A DNA stretch of 64,000 bases, taken from NCBI GenBank assembly GCA_024235955.1, contig JACKLJ010000003.1, forward strand, positions 248,001 to 312,000, read 5' to 3'. The translations under genes and the position numbers were made by a program. Origin of the DNA: Burkholderiaceae bacterium. Its GTDB lineage: Bacteria; Pseudomonadota; Gammaproteobacteria; Burkholderiales; Burkholderiaceae_C. Numbering within the stretch: the stretch's first letter is position 1; every line of letters starts with the position of its first letter. A model generated the notes under the pieces. The model saw only the letters and a list, made by a program, of their open reading frames with translations, had not been told where the DNA came from and searched no databases. Below, in pieces: positions 38,554 to 46,864 of this stretch.

Positions 38554-40071
38554 TCAGCGCGCGGTCTGGGCCGGCGACGGGGAAACGGTGTCGGAGGGTG
38601 TGGCGGATTGGGCTTCGGCAGTGGGTGGTTCGGGCGTCCAGCCGCCGCCCAGCGCCTTGTACAGGGCCACGTGGTCGGCCGCCAGGCTGGCGCGCACGCC
38701 GGCCGCGCTGTCCTGGGCCGAGAGCAGGGTGCGCTGCGTCTCCAGCACGGTGCGGAAATCGATCAGCCCGGCCTGGTACTGCTGGCGCGCCAGCGTGTCG
38801 GCGCGGGCAGCGGCGGCAGCTGCCGACTGCAGACTGTCGACGCGGCGGCGATCGCCCTGCAGCGCCACCAGCGCATCTTCCACATCCTGCAGGGCCGTGA
38901 GCACACTGCTGCGGTAGCTGGCGCGCGCCTGATCCAACGCCGCCTGCTGCGCACGCACCTGTCCGGCAATGGCACCGCCGTCGAAGATGGGCAACGACAA
39001 CCCGGCCAGCAGCGAGCCCACCACGCTGCTCCCGCTGGTGAGCGAGCCTAGCGTGAGCGCCTGCAGACCGAGCGTGCCGCTGAGCTTGAGCGAGGGGTAG
39101 CGCGCCGCGTCGGCCTGCGCCACGCGCGCGGCCGCGGCCTGCGCCAGAGCCTCGGCCTGGCGCACGTCGGGGCGCTGGCGCAGGGTGTCGGCGGGGAAGG
39201 CCAGCACCAGGTCGTCCGGCGGCAGGGGCACGGGTGCGGTACCCAGGTCGGCCAGATCGCCCGGCGTACGGCCGGTCAGCACGGCCAGCCGGTGGCGCGC
39301 CTGGGCCAGCGTGCTCTGCAGCAGCGGCACCTGGGCGCGCGTTTGATCGGCCAGTGCAGCAGCCTGCTCCACGTCGAGCGATGACACCAGCCCTGCCTGG
39401 TTGCGCCAGCGGGCGATCTGCAGCGTGTCCTCCTGAGAGGCCAGGTTGCCCTGCGCGATGGCCAGGCGCGCCTCGGCGTTGCGCAGGTCGATGTAGGCCA
39501 GTGCCACCTCGGCCGCCAGCGACACCTGCACGTTGGCCAGCGCCATCCGGGCCGCGCGTGCGTCGGCCTGGGCAGCGTCCACGCCAGATCGGGTGCCACC
39601 GAACAGGTCGGGCTCCCAGCTAGCGTCCACGCCCAGGCCGAAGCTGTTGCTGCCGCCTTGCGCCTTGCTGTAGCTGCGCTGCGCCGAAGCCGACGCGCCC
39701 ACGCTGGGCACCAGCCCGGCGGCGGCCACGTCGACCAGCGCGCGCGACTGCCGCAGGGCGGCGATGGCCGATTGCACCGTGGGGCTGGCGCGTAGCGCTT
39801 CATCCACCAGCGCGCTCAGCCGGGCGTCGCCCAGACGCTGCCACCAGCCGGCCAGCGACGTGGCCGGGGCGTCAGGTTGATCCGCTGCCTCACTCCAGTG
39901 GGTGGGGATCGACACGGCGGTTGGCGAGCCGCTCTCAGGGTACGGCTGGTGTGCGCAACCGGCCACGGCGACAGTCAAGCCCAGCAGCAGACCCAAGGCC
40001 TTGCTGCGCCGGCTTTCTGCGCCGGCCCCAACCGTTGCCCGGTGGCCGGGCTGGCAATGCTTCCCTCTCAT
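38554..40071 (-). CDS. TolC/NodT-family outer-membrane efflux lipoprotein
   Basis: 505 residues, first gene of the pump operon. A signal sequence with lipobox VAGC (Cys about residue 38) is followed by the NodT duplicate: WWQRLGDARLSALVDEALRASPTV, long coiled helices (about 110-240 and 330-450) and YRSSVLTALQDVEDALVALQGD. The C-terminal 35 residues are Pro/Thr/Ser-rich. It forms the trimeric channel that empties to the outside. The start at 40071 gives a long basic pre-signal region (MRGKHCQPGHRA...), so a later start is possible. In the 166-base gap upstream I see no clear operator. Confidence 0.9.
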   Translation of the reverse strand: MRGKHCQPGHRATVGAGAESRRSKALGLLLGLTVAVAGCAHQPYPESGSPTAVSIPTHWSEAADQPDAPATSLAGWWQRLGDARLSALVDEALRASPTVQSAIAALRQSRALVDVAAAGLVPSVGASASAQRSYSKAQGGSNSFGLGVDASWEPDLFGGTRSGVDAAQADARAARMALANVQVSLAAEVALAYIDLRNAEARLAIAQGNLASQEDTLQIARWRNQAGLVSSLDVEQAAALADQTRAQVPLLQSTLAQARHRLAVLTGRTPGDLADLGTAPVPLPPDDLVLAFPADTLRQRPDVRQAEALAQAAAARVAQADAARYPSLKLSGTLGLQALTLGSLTSGSSVVGSLLAGLSLPIFDGGAIAGQVRAQQAALDQARASYRSSVLTALQDVEDALVALQGDRRRVDSLQSAAAAAARADTLARQQYQAGLIDFRTVLETQRTLLSAQDSAAGVRASLAADHVALYKALGGGWTPEPPTAEAQSATPSDTVSPSPAQTAR

Positions 40072-40237
40072 GGTTCCGGAGTGTGCCGGCGCCTCGTAGA
40101 CGCAGGGTGACCTGCGTGTAAACCTGCGGTAAATCGCAGATCACAGGAAGCCGAACGGCGCGATTCACACGCGGCTGGAAAGCGCGGGATTCGCGGGGCC
40201 TCCTGCGCCTTGGTCACATGACGGCTCGGGGCGGATT

Positions 40238-41404
40238 TCATCGCGCTGCCTTTTCCGCGTGGCGCTTCATGATGGGGTGCTCGAAGTAGTGCCAGGTGAA
40301 CATCGATATCAAGAGCGTCAGCGCCGCGGCCCAGACCGCGGCCTTGCTGGGCTGGGATCCCAGGCCAGCCCGAACCAGGGAAACGATCACCAGCATGTGC
40401 CAGAGGTAGATGCCGTAGCTGATCTTGCCGATGTAGTTGACGGGCCTCAGCAGGGCCAGCAGCCGAGGAACGGCGGGGAGGGTGATGGCCGCCCAAAGCC
40501 AGCACAGGAATGTCAGCCCCAGAAGAACCCGAAAGCCGATCACCATGGCCGGGAAGTTCCAGTAGGTCGCGCGCGGCCAGAAGATGTGCCAGCTGATCGT
40601 GCTGAGCACCAGCGCTGCGCTGGCCGATACCGCGAAGTTGCGCCACGAGGCAAGGGTCAGGTGATGAGCCCAATGGTTGGGGGTCCGGGCAATGAGCGCC
40701 AGCATGCAGCCGAGGCCGAAGGCGTCGAACGTGCCGGGCAGTTGCTGGGTCCGGTTGATCAGCACCTGGATGTCGAGCGCCGGGTCGAAGCTGAAGAGCA
40801 TCAGGGCGCGCCAGAGCACGCCGGCCAGCACGGCCAGGGCGGCCAGCAGCACCGGCCGGCGCGTCGGCAACCAGGCGAACACCAGGGCCATGAAGACGTA
40901 GAACTGCATCTCCACGCCGATCGACCAGGCCGGCCCGTTGAGCGCGCCGGCGTAGATCGGCGAAAGGTTGTGGAGGAAGCTCGCATGCAGCAGGATGTTG
41001 GTCCAGAGGAGCTGGCGTGGCCCCGCGAACCACGCCGGGTCCACCAGTGCGATGTAGCACCAGGAAGTCAGCGCATAGAGTGGCACGATGCGCACGAGAC
41101 GGCTTCCCATGAAAGGGGAACGGTACCCGCGTGCACCATATGCCTCGATGTTGCGGGCGCAGCTCAGGGTGATGACGAAGCCGCTGATGACAAAGAACAG
41201 TTCGACACCCACCCAGCCGGCCCGAAAGCCCAGGAGAAGGCCCGATGTCGGGAAATTGGCCCACTTGAACAGCTCGATCAGGTGGTAGACCAGGACCATG
41301 ACGACGGCTGCGGCGCGCAAAACGTCGACAAAGGGAAAGAAGCCTCGGCGTACCTGGGGTGCGTCCGCGCGCGTTTCCCCGTTGCTGGCAGGGCGTTCCG
41401 TCAC
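40238..41404 (-). CDS. Acyltransferase-3 family membrane protein
   Basis: 388 residues with about ten membrane spans. The family signature is present: FFPFVDVLRAAAVVMVLVYH near the N-terminus, GVELFFVISGFVITLS, the conserved Arg motif FMGSRLVRIVPLYALTSW and SYGIYLWHMLVIV near the C-terminus. Such OafA-type enzymes move acetyl or other acyl groups onto sugars of lipopolysaccharide, capsule or secondary metabolites at the inner membrane. There is no glycan locus next to it. Its ATG overlaps the stop of the AMP nucleosidase gene by four bases, an odd pairing. The substrate is unknown. Confidence 0.88.
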   Translation of the reverse strand: MTERPASNGETRADAPQVRRGFFPFVDVLRAAAVVMVLVYHLIELFKWANFPTSGLLLGFRAGWVGVELFFVISGFVITLSCARNIEAYGARGYRSPFMGSRLVRIVPLYALTSWCYIALVDPAWFAGPRQLLWTNILLHASFLHNLSPIYAGALNGPAWSIGVEMQFYVFMALVFAWLPTRRPVLLAALAVLAGVLWRALMLFSFDPALDIQVLINRTQQLPGTFDAFGLGCMLALIARTPNHWAHHLTLASWRNFAVSASAALVLSTISWHIFWPRATYWNFPAMVIGFRVLLGLTFLCWLWAAITLPAVPRLLALLRPVNYIGKISYGIYLWHMLVIVSLVRAGLGSQPSKAAVWAAALTLLISMFTWHYFEHPIMKRHAEKAAR

Positions 41405-42894
41405 TGAAACGCCACCTCCGCAAAGCTGCGCAGCTTGCGGCTGTGCAGCCGGTCGAGGCCGTTTTCGCGCAGGCGTTCGATGGCGCGCAGGCCGATCTGC
41501 AGGTGCTGGCTCACGCGTTCACGGTAGAACTGGTTGGCCATGCCGGGCAGCTTGATCTCGCCGTGCAGCGGCTTGTCGCTCACGCACAGCAGGGTGCCAT
41601 AGGGCACGCGGAAGCGGAAGCCGTTGGCGGCGATGGTGGCGCTTTCCATGTCCAGCGCCACGGCGCGCGACTGCGAAAAGCGCCGCTGCGGCGCGTGCTC
41701 GCCGAGCAGCTCCCAGTTGCGGTTGTCGGTGGTGGCCACGGTGCCGGTGCGCAGCACGCGCTTGAGATCGGCGCCGGCCAGCCGGGTGACGTCGGCCACG
41801 GCGTCCTGCAGGGCGATCTGCACCTCGGCCAGCGCGGGCACGGGAATCCACAGCGGCAGGTCTTCGTCGAGCACGTGGTCTTCGCGCACGTAGCCGTGGG
41901 CCAGCACGTAGTCGCCGAGCTGCTGGCTGTTGCGCAGGCCGGCGCAGTGGCCGACCATGATCCAGGCATGCGGGCGCAGCACGGCGATGTGGTCGGTGAT
42001 GGTCTTGGCGTTGCTGGGGCCGACGCCGATGTTGACAAAAGTGATGCCGCTGCGGTCTTCGCGCACCAGGTGGTAGGCCGGCATCTGCGGCAGGCGCGGC
42101 GGCGGCGTGCCCCGGTCGTCACCCGGCTGCGCGGGCAGGCCGGTGCGGCGCGTGATCACGTTGCCGGGTTGCACGAAGGCGCTGTAGCCGCTGCCCGCGT
42201 CCTGCATGGCCTGCTGCCCCAGGGCGATGAACTCGTCGATGTAGAACTGGTAGTTGGTGAAGAGCACGAAGTTCTGGAAGTGCTCGGGCGAGGTGCCGGT
42301 GTAGTGGCGCAGCCGGTGCAGCGAGTAGTCGACGCGCGGCGCGGTGAACAGGGCCAGCGGCTCGGGTTCGCCGGGCGCGCTTTGCCAGGTGCCGTTGGCG
42401 ATGCGGTCGTCCATGGCATGCAGGTCGGGCAGATCGAACACGTCGGCCAGGCGCTGGCGCTGCTCGGGCGCGAGTTCGCCCTCGAAGTTGACGTCGTCCG
42501 CGAAGCTGAAGGGCAGCGGAACGGTCTGGTGGCTGGTGCCCACTTCCAGCGCCGTGCCGTGGTTGGCCAGCAGCAGGCGGAACTGCTCCAGGTAGTAGTC
42601 GGCGAACAGGTCGGGCCGGGTGAGCGTGGTCTCATAGCGCCCGGCACGCGCCACGAAGCCGTAGGCCAGCCCGGTGGCCGGGTGGTGGCCGTTGGCGGTG
42701 GTCATGCGCACGAAAGGGTAATGCGCCCGCACCCGGTCGCCGGCCGGCCAGGCGCTGGCGGGCGTGTCGAGGTAGCGGCGCAGACCCTGGCGCAGGTGCG
42801 CCAGGCTGGTGGCATAGATGCGCTGGGCGTGCGCCAGTGCCTGCTGGGGGTCGGTGAAGGCCGTGGGCGGCTCGAAAGGGGGCTGGGCAATCAT
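41401..42894 (-). CDS. amn: AMP nucleosidase
   Basis: 497 residues. It hydrolyses AMP to adenine and ribose-5-phosphate, tuning the adenylate pool. The N-terminal AMP-nucleosidase domain has YPFVRMTTANGHHP and PVGT-like stretches, and the C-terminal phosphorylase fold has GVGPSNAKTITDHIAVLRPHAWIMVGHCAGLR, ALDMESATIAANGFRFRVPYGTLLCVSD and HLQIGLRAIERLR. The length is close to the enterobacterial enzyme (484). The stop overlaps the acyltransferase start. Upstream lies a 139-base gap with a worn dispersed-repeat copy, then the UbiA-type gene. Confidence 0.93.
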   Translation of the reverse strand: MIAQPPFEPPTAFTDPQQALAHAQRIYATSLAHLRQGLRRYLDTPASAWPAGDRVRAHYPFVRMTTANGHHPATGLAYGFVARAGRYETTLTRPDLFADYYLEQFRLLLANHGTALEVGTSHQTVPLPFSFADDVNFEGELAPEQRQRLADVFDLPDLHAMDDRIANGTWQSAPGEPEPLALFTAPRVDYSLHRLRHYTGTSPEHFQNFVLFTNYQFYIDEFIALGQQAMQDAGSGYSAFVQPGNVITRRTGLPAQPGDDRGTPPPRLPQMPAYHLVREDRSGITFVNIGVGPSNAKTITDHIAVLRPHAWIMVGHCAGLRNSQQLGDYVLAHGYVREDHVLDEDLPLWIPVPALAEVQIALQDAVADVTRLAGADLKRVLRTGTVATTDNRNWELLGEHAPQRRFSQSRAVALDMESATIAANGFRFRVPYGTLLCVSDKPLHGEIKLPGMANQFYRERVSQHLQIGLRAIERLRENGLDRLHSRKLRSFAEVAFQ

Positions 42895-43033
42895 GCTTGG
42901 CGGTCGTCAGGTCGAGGAGCGCGCAGGGTGCTGGCGGCACGCCCTGCAGCTCGTGGTTGAGGTGAAATGAAGAGAGAAACGTGGCTCCATACGTTGCTGG
43001 GCGGGCGCCGGCAGCTGCAAAAAAAAGAGCAGT

Positions 43034-44011
43034 TCATGAGCCGACGGTGAGCAGGCCTGCCGCCATGGCCACGCCATGCACCACGCAGGCGGTAATGGTC
43101 AGCACCAGCGCGGGCTTCAGCTGCGCCGGTGTGGCGGCGCGGCGCAGGATCAGCAACGTGGCCGCCAGGCTGAGCGGGGCCGAGACCAGCGCCCACAGCG
43201 CCGCCTGGGGCAGCACGACCAGAGCCACGCCGGCCGCGACCCAGGCGTGGGCCAGCAGCGCCAGCCACGCGTACAGCAGCGCCGCACCGCGCGGCCCCAG
43301 CCGCACCGCCAGCGTGCGTTTGCCCACGGCGGCATCGCCGGCGGCATCGGGCAGGCCATTGGCCAGCAGGATGTTGGCCACCAGCAGCGCGTAGGGCAGG
43401 CCCACGGCGGCGGGCATCCAGAAGAAATGGCGGCGCTGCACGTAGTCGGCGCCGATCACCACCAGCCACCAGGCCAGCGCCACCGCCAGCTCGCCCAGGC
43501 CGCGCGCCATCAGCTGCAGCGGCGGCGACGAATAGGCCCAGCCCAGCAGCACCCCGGCCAGGCCGATGAGCAGCAGCCCGCCGCCAGCCTGCGCCGCCAG
43601 CACCAGGCCGGCGCCCACCAGCACCACGCCCAGCAGCCGCGCCAGCGTGCGGGTCTGCAACGGGCTGGCCTCGCCGCGCTGGATGAAGCCGGCGCCGCCG
43701 GTGAACGGCGCAATGGCGCCACGGTTGACCGTGTCGGCGCCGGTCACGGCGTCTTCGTAGTCGTTCAGCACGTTGGCGGCCGCGTGCGCCAGCGTGGCCA
43801 GCAGCACGGTGGCGACGGCCAGCGTGGCGTTGAAGCCGCAGCCGCAGGTGGTGGCCGCGGCCAGCCCGATGGCACAGGCCACCGGCGTGATGACCAGAAA
43901 GCCCGGCCGCGTCATGCGCCAGGCCCGCGCCGCGCGGGCGGGCCAGGGCAGGGCATGCAGCGGCACGATGGGGGTGGCAGCGGAAGCGGGCGAGGCGGAC
44001 ATGTCGGGCAT
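43034..44011 (-). CDS. UbiA-family prenyltransferase
   Basis: 325 residues from ATG 44011; ATG 44002 is also possible, and 45 upstream codons lie in a repeat. About eight to nine membrane spans. The first Asp-rich motif is NVLNDYEDAVTGAD (binds Mg and prenyl diphosphate); the second is partly kept in NGLPDAAGDAAVGKRTLAVRLG. The arrangement is that of MenA-like dihydroxynaphthoate polyprenyltransferases rather than UbiA proper. No menaquinone genes are nearby and such bacteria normally use ubiquinone, so the aromatic acceptor is uncertain. It is divergent from the DUF454 gene across a large inverted repeat. Confidence 0.85.
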   Translation of the reverse strand: MPDMSASPASAATPIVPLHALPWPARAARAWRMTRPGFLVITPVACAIGLAAATTCGCGFNATLAVATVLLATLAHAAANVLNDYEDAVTGADTVNRGAIAPFTGGAGFIQRGEASPLQTRTLARLLGVVLVGAGLVLAAQAGGGLLLIGLAGVLLGWAYSSPPLQLMARGLGELAVALAWWLVVIGADYVQRRHFFWMPAAVGLPYALLVANILLANGLPDAAGDAAVGKRTLAVRLGPRGAALLYAWLALLAHAWVAAGVALVVLPQAALWALVSAPLSLAATLLILRRAATPAQLKPALVLTITACVVHGVAMAAGLLTVGS

Positions 44012-44023
44012 GGTAACGGGCCA

Positions 44024-44191
44024 GGGCCTGCCAACGCTGCTTTCGGGTCGCAACCCGGAGGGAACAGGCTTGAAACGGCGCCTGTCGCCCTTGCGCTCCT
44101 GGTGCAGACACCAGGTCTGCATGGCGCCTGGCGGCTCGATTGGCACCGCTTCAAACCTGTTGGCACGCCCAAAAGCAGCGCTGGCAGGCCC
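44024..44191. repeat. Large imperfect inverted repeat between divergent genes
   Basis: Arms 44024-44047 and 44168-44191 pair with two mismatches in 24; inner arms 44063-44082 and 44142-44161 pair with three mismatches in 20. A further CCTGGTG/CACCAGG hairpin is in the centre. The right arm (CCTGTTGGCACGCCCAAAAG) recurs at 51153-51192. It lies between the ubiA-type and DUF454 genes. Confidence 0.7.
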
Positions 44192-44249
44192 TTACGCGCC
44201 CTGCGCCGACAAGGCCCAGGCATCGGTGCCGGCATACTGGACGTGGCCC

Positions 44250-44672
44250 ATGAACCAACCCTTGGACGACACCTCCTACCCCAGCGAAGCACGCGTGGTG
44301 GTGCGCCGGCGCCTGGCGTTGCTGCTGTGGCGCGTCGTGACCGTGGTGGCCGTGGCGCTGGCCATGCTGGGCGCGGCGCTGCCGGTGCTGCCCACGGTGC
44401 CCTTCCTGCTGGTGGCCGCGTGGTCGGCCAGCAAGGGCTGGCCGGCGTTCGAGCGCTGGTTGCTGGAGCACCGCCACTTCGGTCCGCCCATCGTGCGCTG
44501 GCGCGAACGCGGCGCGGTGCCGCGCCGGGCCAAGTGGATCAGCTCGCTGATGATGGCCAGCAGCGGCATCGGCCTGCAGTTCTTCGATCAGATCCCGCTG
44601 TGGCTGCGCATCGCCACCCCGGCCGTGATGCTGGCCGTGGCCGTGTGGATCTGGCGACGGCCGGACGATTGA
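44250..44672 (+). CDS. YbaN-type DUF454 inner-membrane protein
   Basis: 140 residues with two to three spans: LALLLWRVVTVVAVALAMLGAALPVLPTVPFLLVAAW (in two parts), then a hydrophilic loop, then IPLWLRIATPAVMLAVAVWIW. DUF454 marks seen are LGAALPVLPTVPFLLVAAWSASK and RWLLEHRHFGPPIVRWRERGAVPRRAKW. The family is widespread in Proteobacteria and has no settled function. ATG 44250 follows GTGGCCC with no strong Shine-Dalgarno. The C-terminus ends RRPDD. Confidence 0.88.
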   Translation: MNQPLDDTSYPSEARVVVRRRLALLLWRVVTVVAVALAMLGAALPVLPTVPFLLVAAWSASKGWPAFERWLLEHRHFGPPIVRWRERGAVPRRAKWISSLMMASSGIGLQFFDQIPLWLRIATPAVMLAVAVWIWRRPDD

Positions 44673-44687
44673 CGCTGCAGATCGCCT

Positions 44688-44756
44688 GAATTTCAAGCCA
44701 AATTGGCCTTCAGCCCTTTTGTGAAGGGCGCAGGCAGCTATTTAATCAGGAGCATT
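44688..44756 (+). repeat. Dispersed 60-bp element, core GCGCAGGCAGCTAT
   Basis: TTTCAAGCCAAATTGGCCTT, then the core at 44728-44741. It lies in the 242-base gap between convergent genes, just after the DUF454 stop, and is not upstream of any plus-strand gene. Confidence 0.75.
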
Positions 44757-44759
44757 GAA

Positions 44760-44914
44760 GAGGGGCTGCACCCACCCCCTCTCCAACCCTCTGCCGCTGG
44801 AGGAGTGCATCAAGAGGCCGCGGAGCAGGCCATTCCAGCGGACGCCGTCGCCGGGGTTGTGCTGGCCACTGGCGTTGTCCCGCTGGGGGGGGGGCGCCAG
44901 CGCCCCAGGGCGAG
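44760..44914 (-). repeat. Stop-proximal hairpin element
   Basis: Read from the gamma-glutamyltransferase stop (44915, minus strand): CGCCCTGGGGCGCTGGCGCC, the C-tract block, AACGCCAGTGGCCAGCACAA, CCCCGGCGACGGCGTCCGC and TGGAATGGCCTGCTCCGCGG. Same order as other copies. Confidence 0.75.
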
Positions 44915-46696
44915 TCAATACCCCAGCGTCAACCCATCCGGATTGCGCGGATCGGAGTAGCCCCACAGCTCGTCGCCGTGCACCTGGATGGTCTGCGTGC
45001 GGCCCATGCTCGCCTTGACCACCACGTTCTGGCCCTTCTGGCGCAGCAGGTTGAGGGTGTCCACGGGGAAGCCCTTCTCCACCCGCAGCTCATCGGGCGT
45101 CCACTGGTGGTGGAAGCGCAGCTGCGAGGCGGCTTCGGCCGGGTTCATGCCGAAGTCGATGCCGTTGACGATCTGCTGCAGCACCGTGGTGATGATGCGC
45201 GCGCCGCCGGGGCTGCCGGTGGCCAGCCAGGGCTTGCCGTCCTTGAGCACGAAGGTGGGCGTCATGGACGACAGCGGGCGCTTGCCGGCCGCCACGGCGT
45301 TGGCGTCGCCGCCGATCAGGCCATAGGCGTTGGGCACACCGGGCTTGGCGGAGAAGTCGTCCATCTCGTTGTTCAGCATGATGCCGGTGCCCGGGGCGAC
45401 GATGCCGCTGCCGAAGTTGGTGTTCAGCGTGTAGGTCACGGCGACCATGTTGCCGGCCTTGTCCACCACCGAGAAGTGGGTGGTCTGGTTGCTTTCATAG
45501 GGCTGCGGCTTGCCGGGCTTGATCTCCTTGGCGCTGCGGGCGCGGTCGGGGCTGATCTGCGCGGCCAGCTCGTCGGCGTACTTCTTGGAGGTGAGGCCGG
45601 CCAGCGGGATCTTCACGAAGTCCGGGTCGCCCAGGTACTCGGAGCGGTCGGCGTAGGCCAGCTTCATGGCCTCGGCCATGTGGTGCACCGTCCGCGCGCT
45701 GTTGTGGCCCCAGTCCCTGATCGGCCAGCGCTCCATGATGTTCAGGATCTGCACCAGATGCGCGCCGCCGGAGGAGGGCGGTGGCATGGTCACCACCTCG
45801 TAGCCGCGGTAGGTGCCGCGCACCGGCTCGCGCTCCACCACCTTGTAGTTGCGCAGGTCCTGCAGCGTCATGGCGTTGCCGCTCTTCGCCATGTCGGCGG
45901 CGATCTTGTGGGCGATCTCGCCCTCGTAGAAGGCCTTGGCGCCATCGCGCGCGATCAGCCGCAGCGAGTGCGCCAGATCCTTCTGCACCAGCAGGTCGCC
46001 CGGCTTCATGGGCGCGCCGTTCTTCCAGAAGATGGCCTTGGTGGCTTCCCATTTGCCCATGTTCCTGGTTTCCTGGCGCAGCACCTTGGCCAGCGTCTCG
46101 CTCACCGGGTAGCCCTTGTCGGCCAGCTCGATGGAAGGCTGCATCACGCGCGCGAGCGGCATGCTGCCCCACTTCTGCAGGGCATGCGCGAGGCCGGCCA
46201 CGGTGCCGGGCACGCCGATGGCGTAGTGGGTGTAGAGCGACTTGCCGTCGATCACCTTGCCGGTGGTGGCATCGACATACATGTTGCGGCTGGCAGCGGC
46301 CGGCGCCATCTCGCGGAAATCCACCGCCACGGCCTTGGTGGTCTTGGCGTCGTACACCATCATGAAGCCGCCGCCGCCCACGTTGCCGGCGTTGGGCAGG
46401 GCCACCGCCAGCGCGAAGCCGATGGCCACGGCCGCATCCACCGCGTTGCCGCCGGCCTTGAGCACGTTCAGGCCGATGTTGGAGGCCAGTTCCTGCTCGG
46501 TGGCGACCATGCCGTGGCGCCCCACCACCGGGTGGAACACGTCCATGTCGAAGTCGTAGGCGGCCGCCGCGGCCTGCGCGGCACTGGTGGCCTGGGGCGC
46601 CGCAGCCGGCGGCGGAGGCGCGCCGGGCGTGCCGCAGGCGGCGAGCACGGCCAGTGCCAGGCCGGCCAGCATCAGCTTGGGTGTGGGTTGGGGCAT
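44915..46696 (-). CDS. ggt: Gamma-glutamyltransferase (lipoprotein form)
   Basis: 593 residues from ATG 46696, chosen because GAGGAGGAA lies ten bases upstream and gives a clean lipoprotein signal (LAGLALAVLAACG, Cys about residue 21). The proenzyme self-cleaves before the Thr of QTTHFSVVDKAGNMVAVTYTLN to give two chains and then hydrolyses or transfers the gamma-glutamyl group of glutathione in the periplasm. Other motifs: GNAVDAAVAIGFALAVALPNAGNVGGGGFMMVY (in parts), PPPSSGGAHLVQILNIME, NNEMDDFSAKPGVPN and SMTPTFVLKDGKPWLATGSPGG. The length is usual. Pro/Ala-rich residues follow the lipid anchor. Confidence 0.92.
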   Translation of the reverse strand: MPQPTPKLMLAGLALAVLAACGTPGAPPPPAAAPQATSAAQAAAAAYDFDMDVFHPVVGRHGMVATEQELASNIGLNVLKAGGNAVDAAVAIGFALAVALPNAGNVGGGGFMMVYDAKTTKAVAVDFREMAPAAASRNMYVDATTGKVIDGKSLYTHYAIGVPGTVAGLAHALQKWGSMPLARVMQPSIELADKGYPVSETLAKVLRQETRNMGKWEATKAIFWKNGAPMKPGDLLVQKDLAHSLRLIARDGAKAFYEGEIAHKIAADMAKSGNAMTLQDLRNYKVVEREPVRGTYRGYEVVTMPPPSSGGAHLVQILNIMERWPIRDWGHNSARTVHHMAEAMKLAYADRSEYLGDPDFVKIPLAGLTSKKYADELAAQISPDRARSAKEIKPGKPQPYESNQTTHFSVVDKAGNMVAVTYTLNTNFGSGIVAPGTGIMLNNEMDDFSAKPGVPNAYGLIGGDANAVAAGKRPLSSMTPTFVLKDGKPWLATGSPGGARIITTVLQQIVNGIDFGMNPAEAASQLRFHHQWTPDELRVEKGFPVDTLNLLRQKGQNVVVKASMGRTQTIQVHGDELWGYSDPRNPDGLTLGY

Positions 46697-46864
46697 GGGC
46701 GTTTCCTCCTCGGTGTGGAACGGACCCATGCTAGCGTTGCGGCGCGCGCTTGGCAGCGCCTGAACACGGATCGCCCCGCCCTTCGGGCAGGCTCAAGGTA
46801 ACCAGCTGTGTCGCCCCGTGCGGGCAGCAGGCCGGGATGCCCTGCTGCCGCGGGCCGGCGCGCC

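Noticed and set aside
41359..42960. A 533-residue plus-strand frame antisense to the AMP nucleosidase gene
   Set aside because: High-GC shadow frame; the opposite strand has clear AMP nucleosidase motifs.
42985..43030. Full copy of the dispersed 60-bp element between amn and the ubiA-type gene
   Set aside because: Only GGCGGGCGCCGGCAGCTGC is similar; it is too diverged to list as a feature.
43034..44011. menA for menaquinone synthesis
   Set aside because: MenA-like sequence, but no other men genes are in the window and the presumed family uses ubiquinone; I keep the general UbiA-family name.
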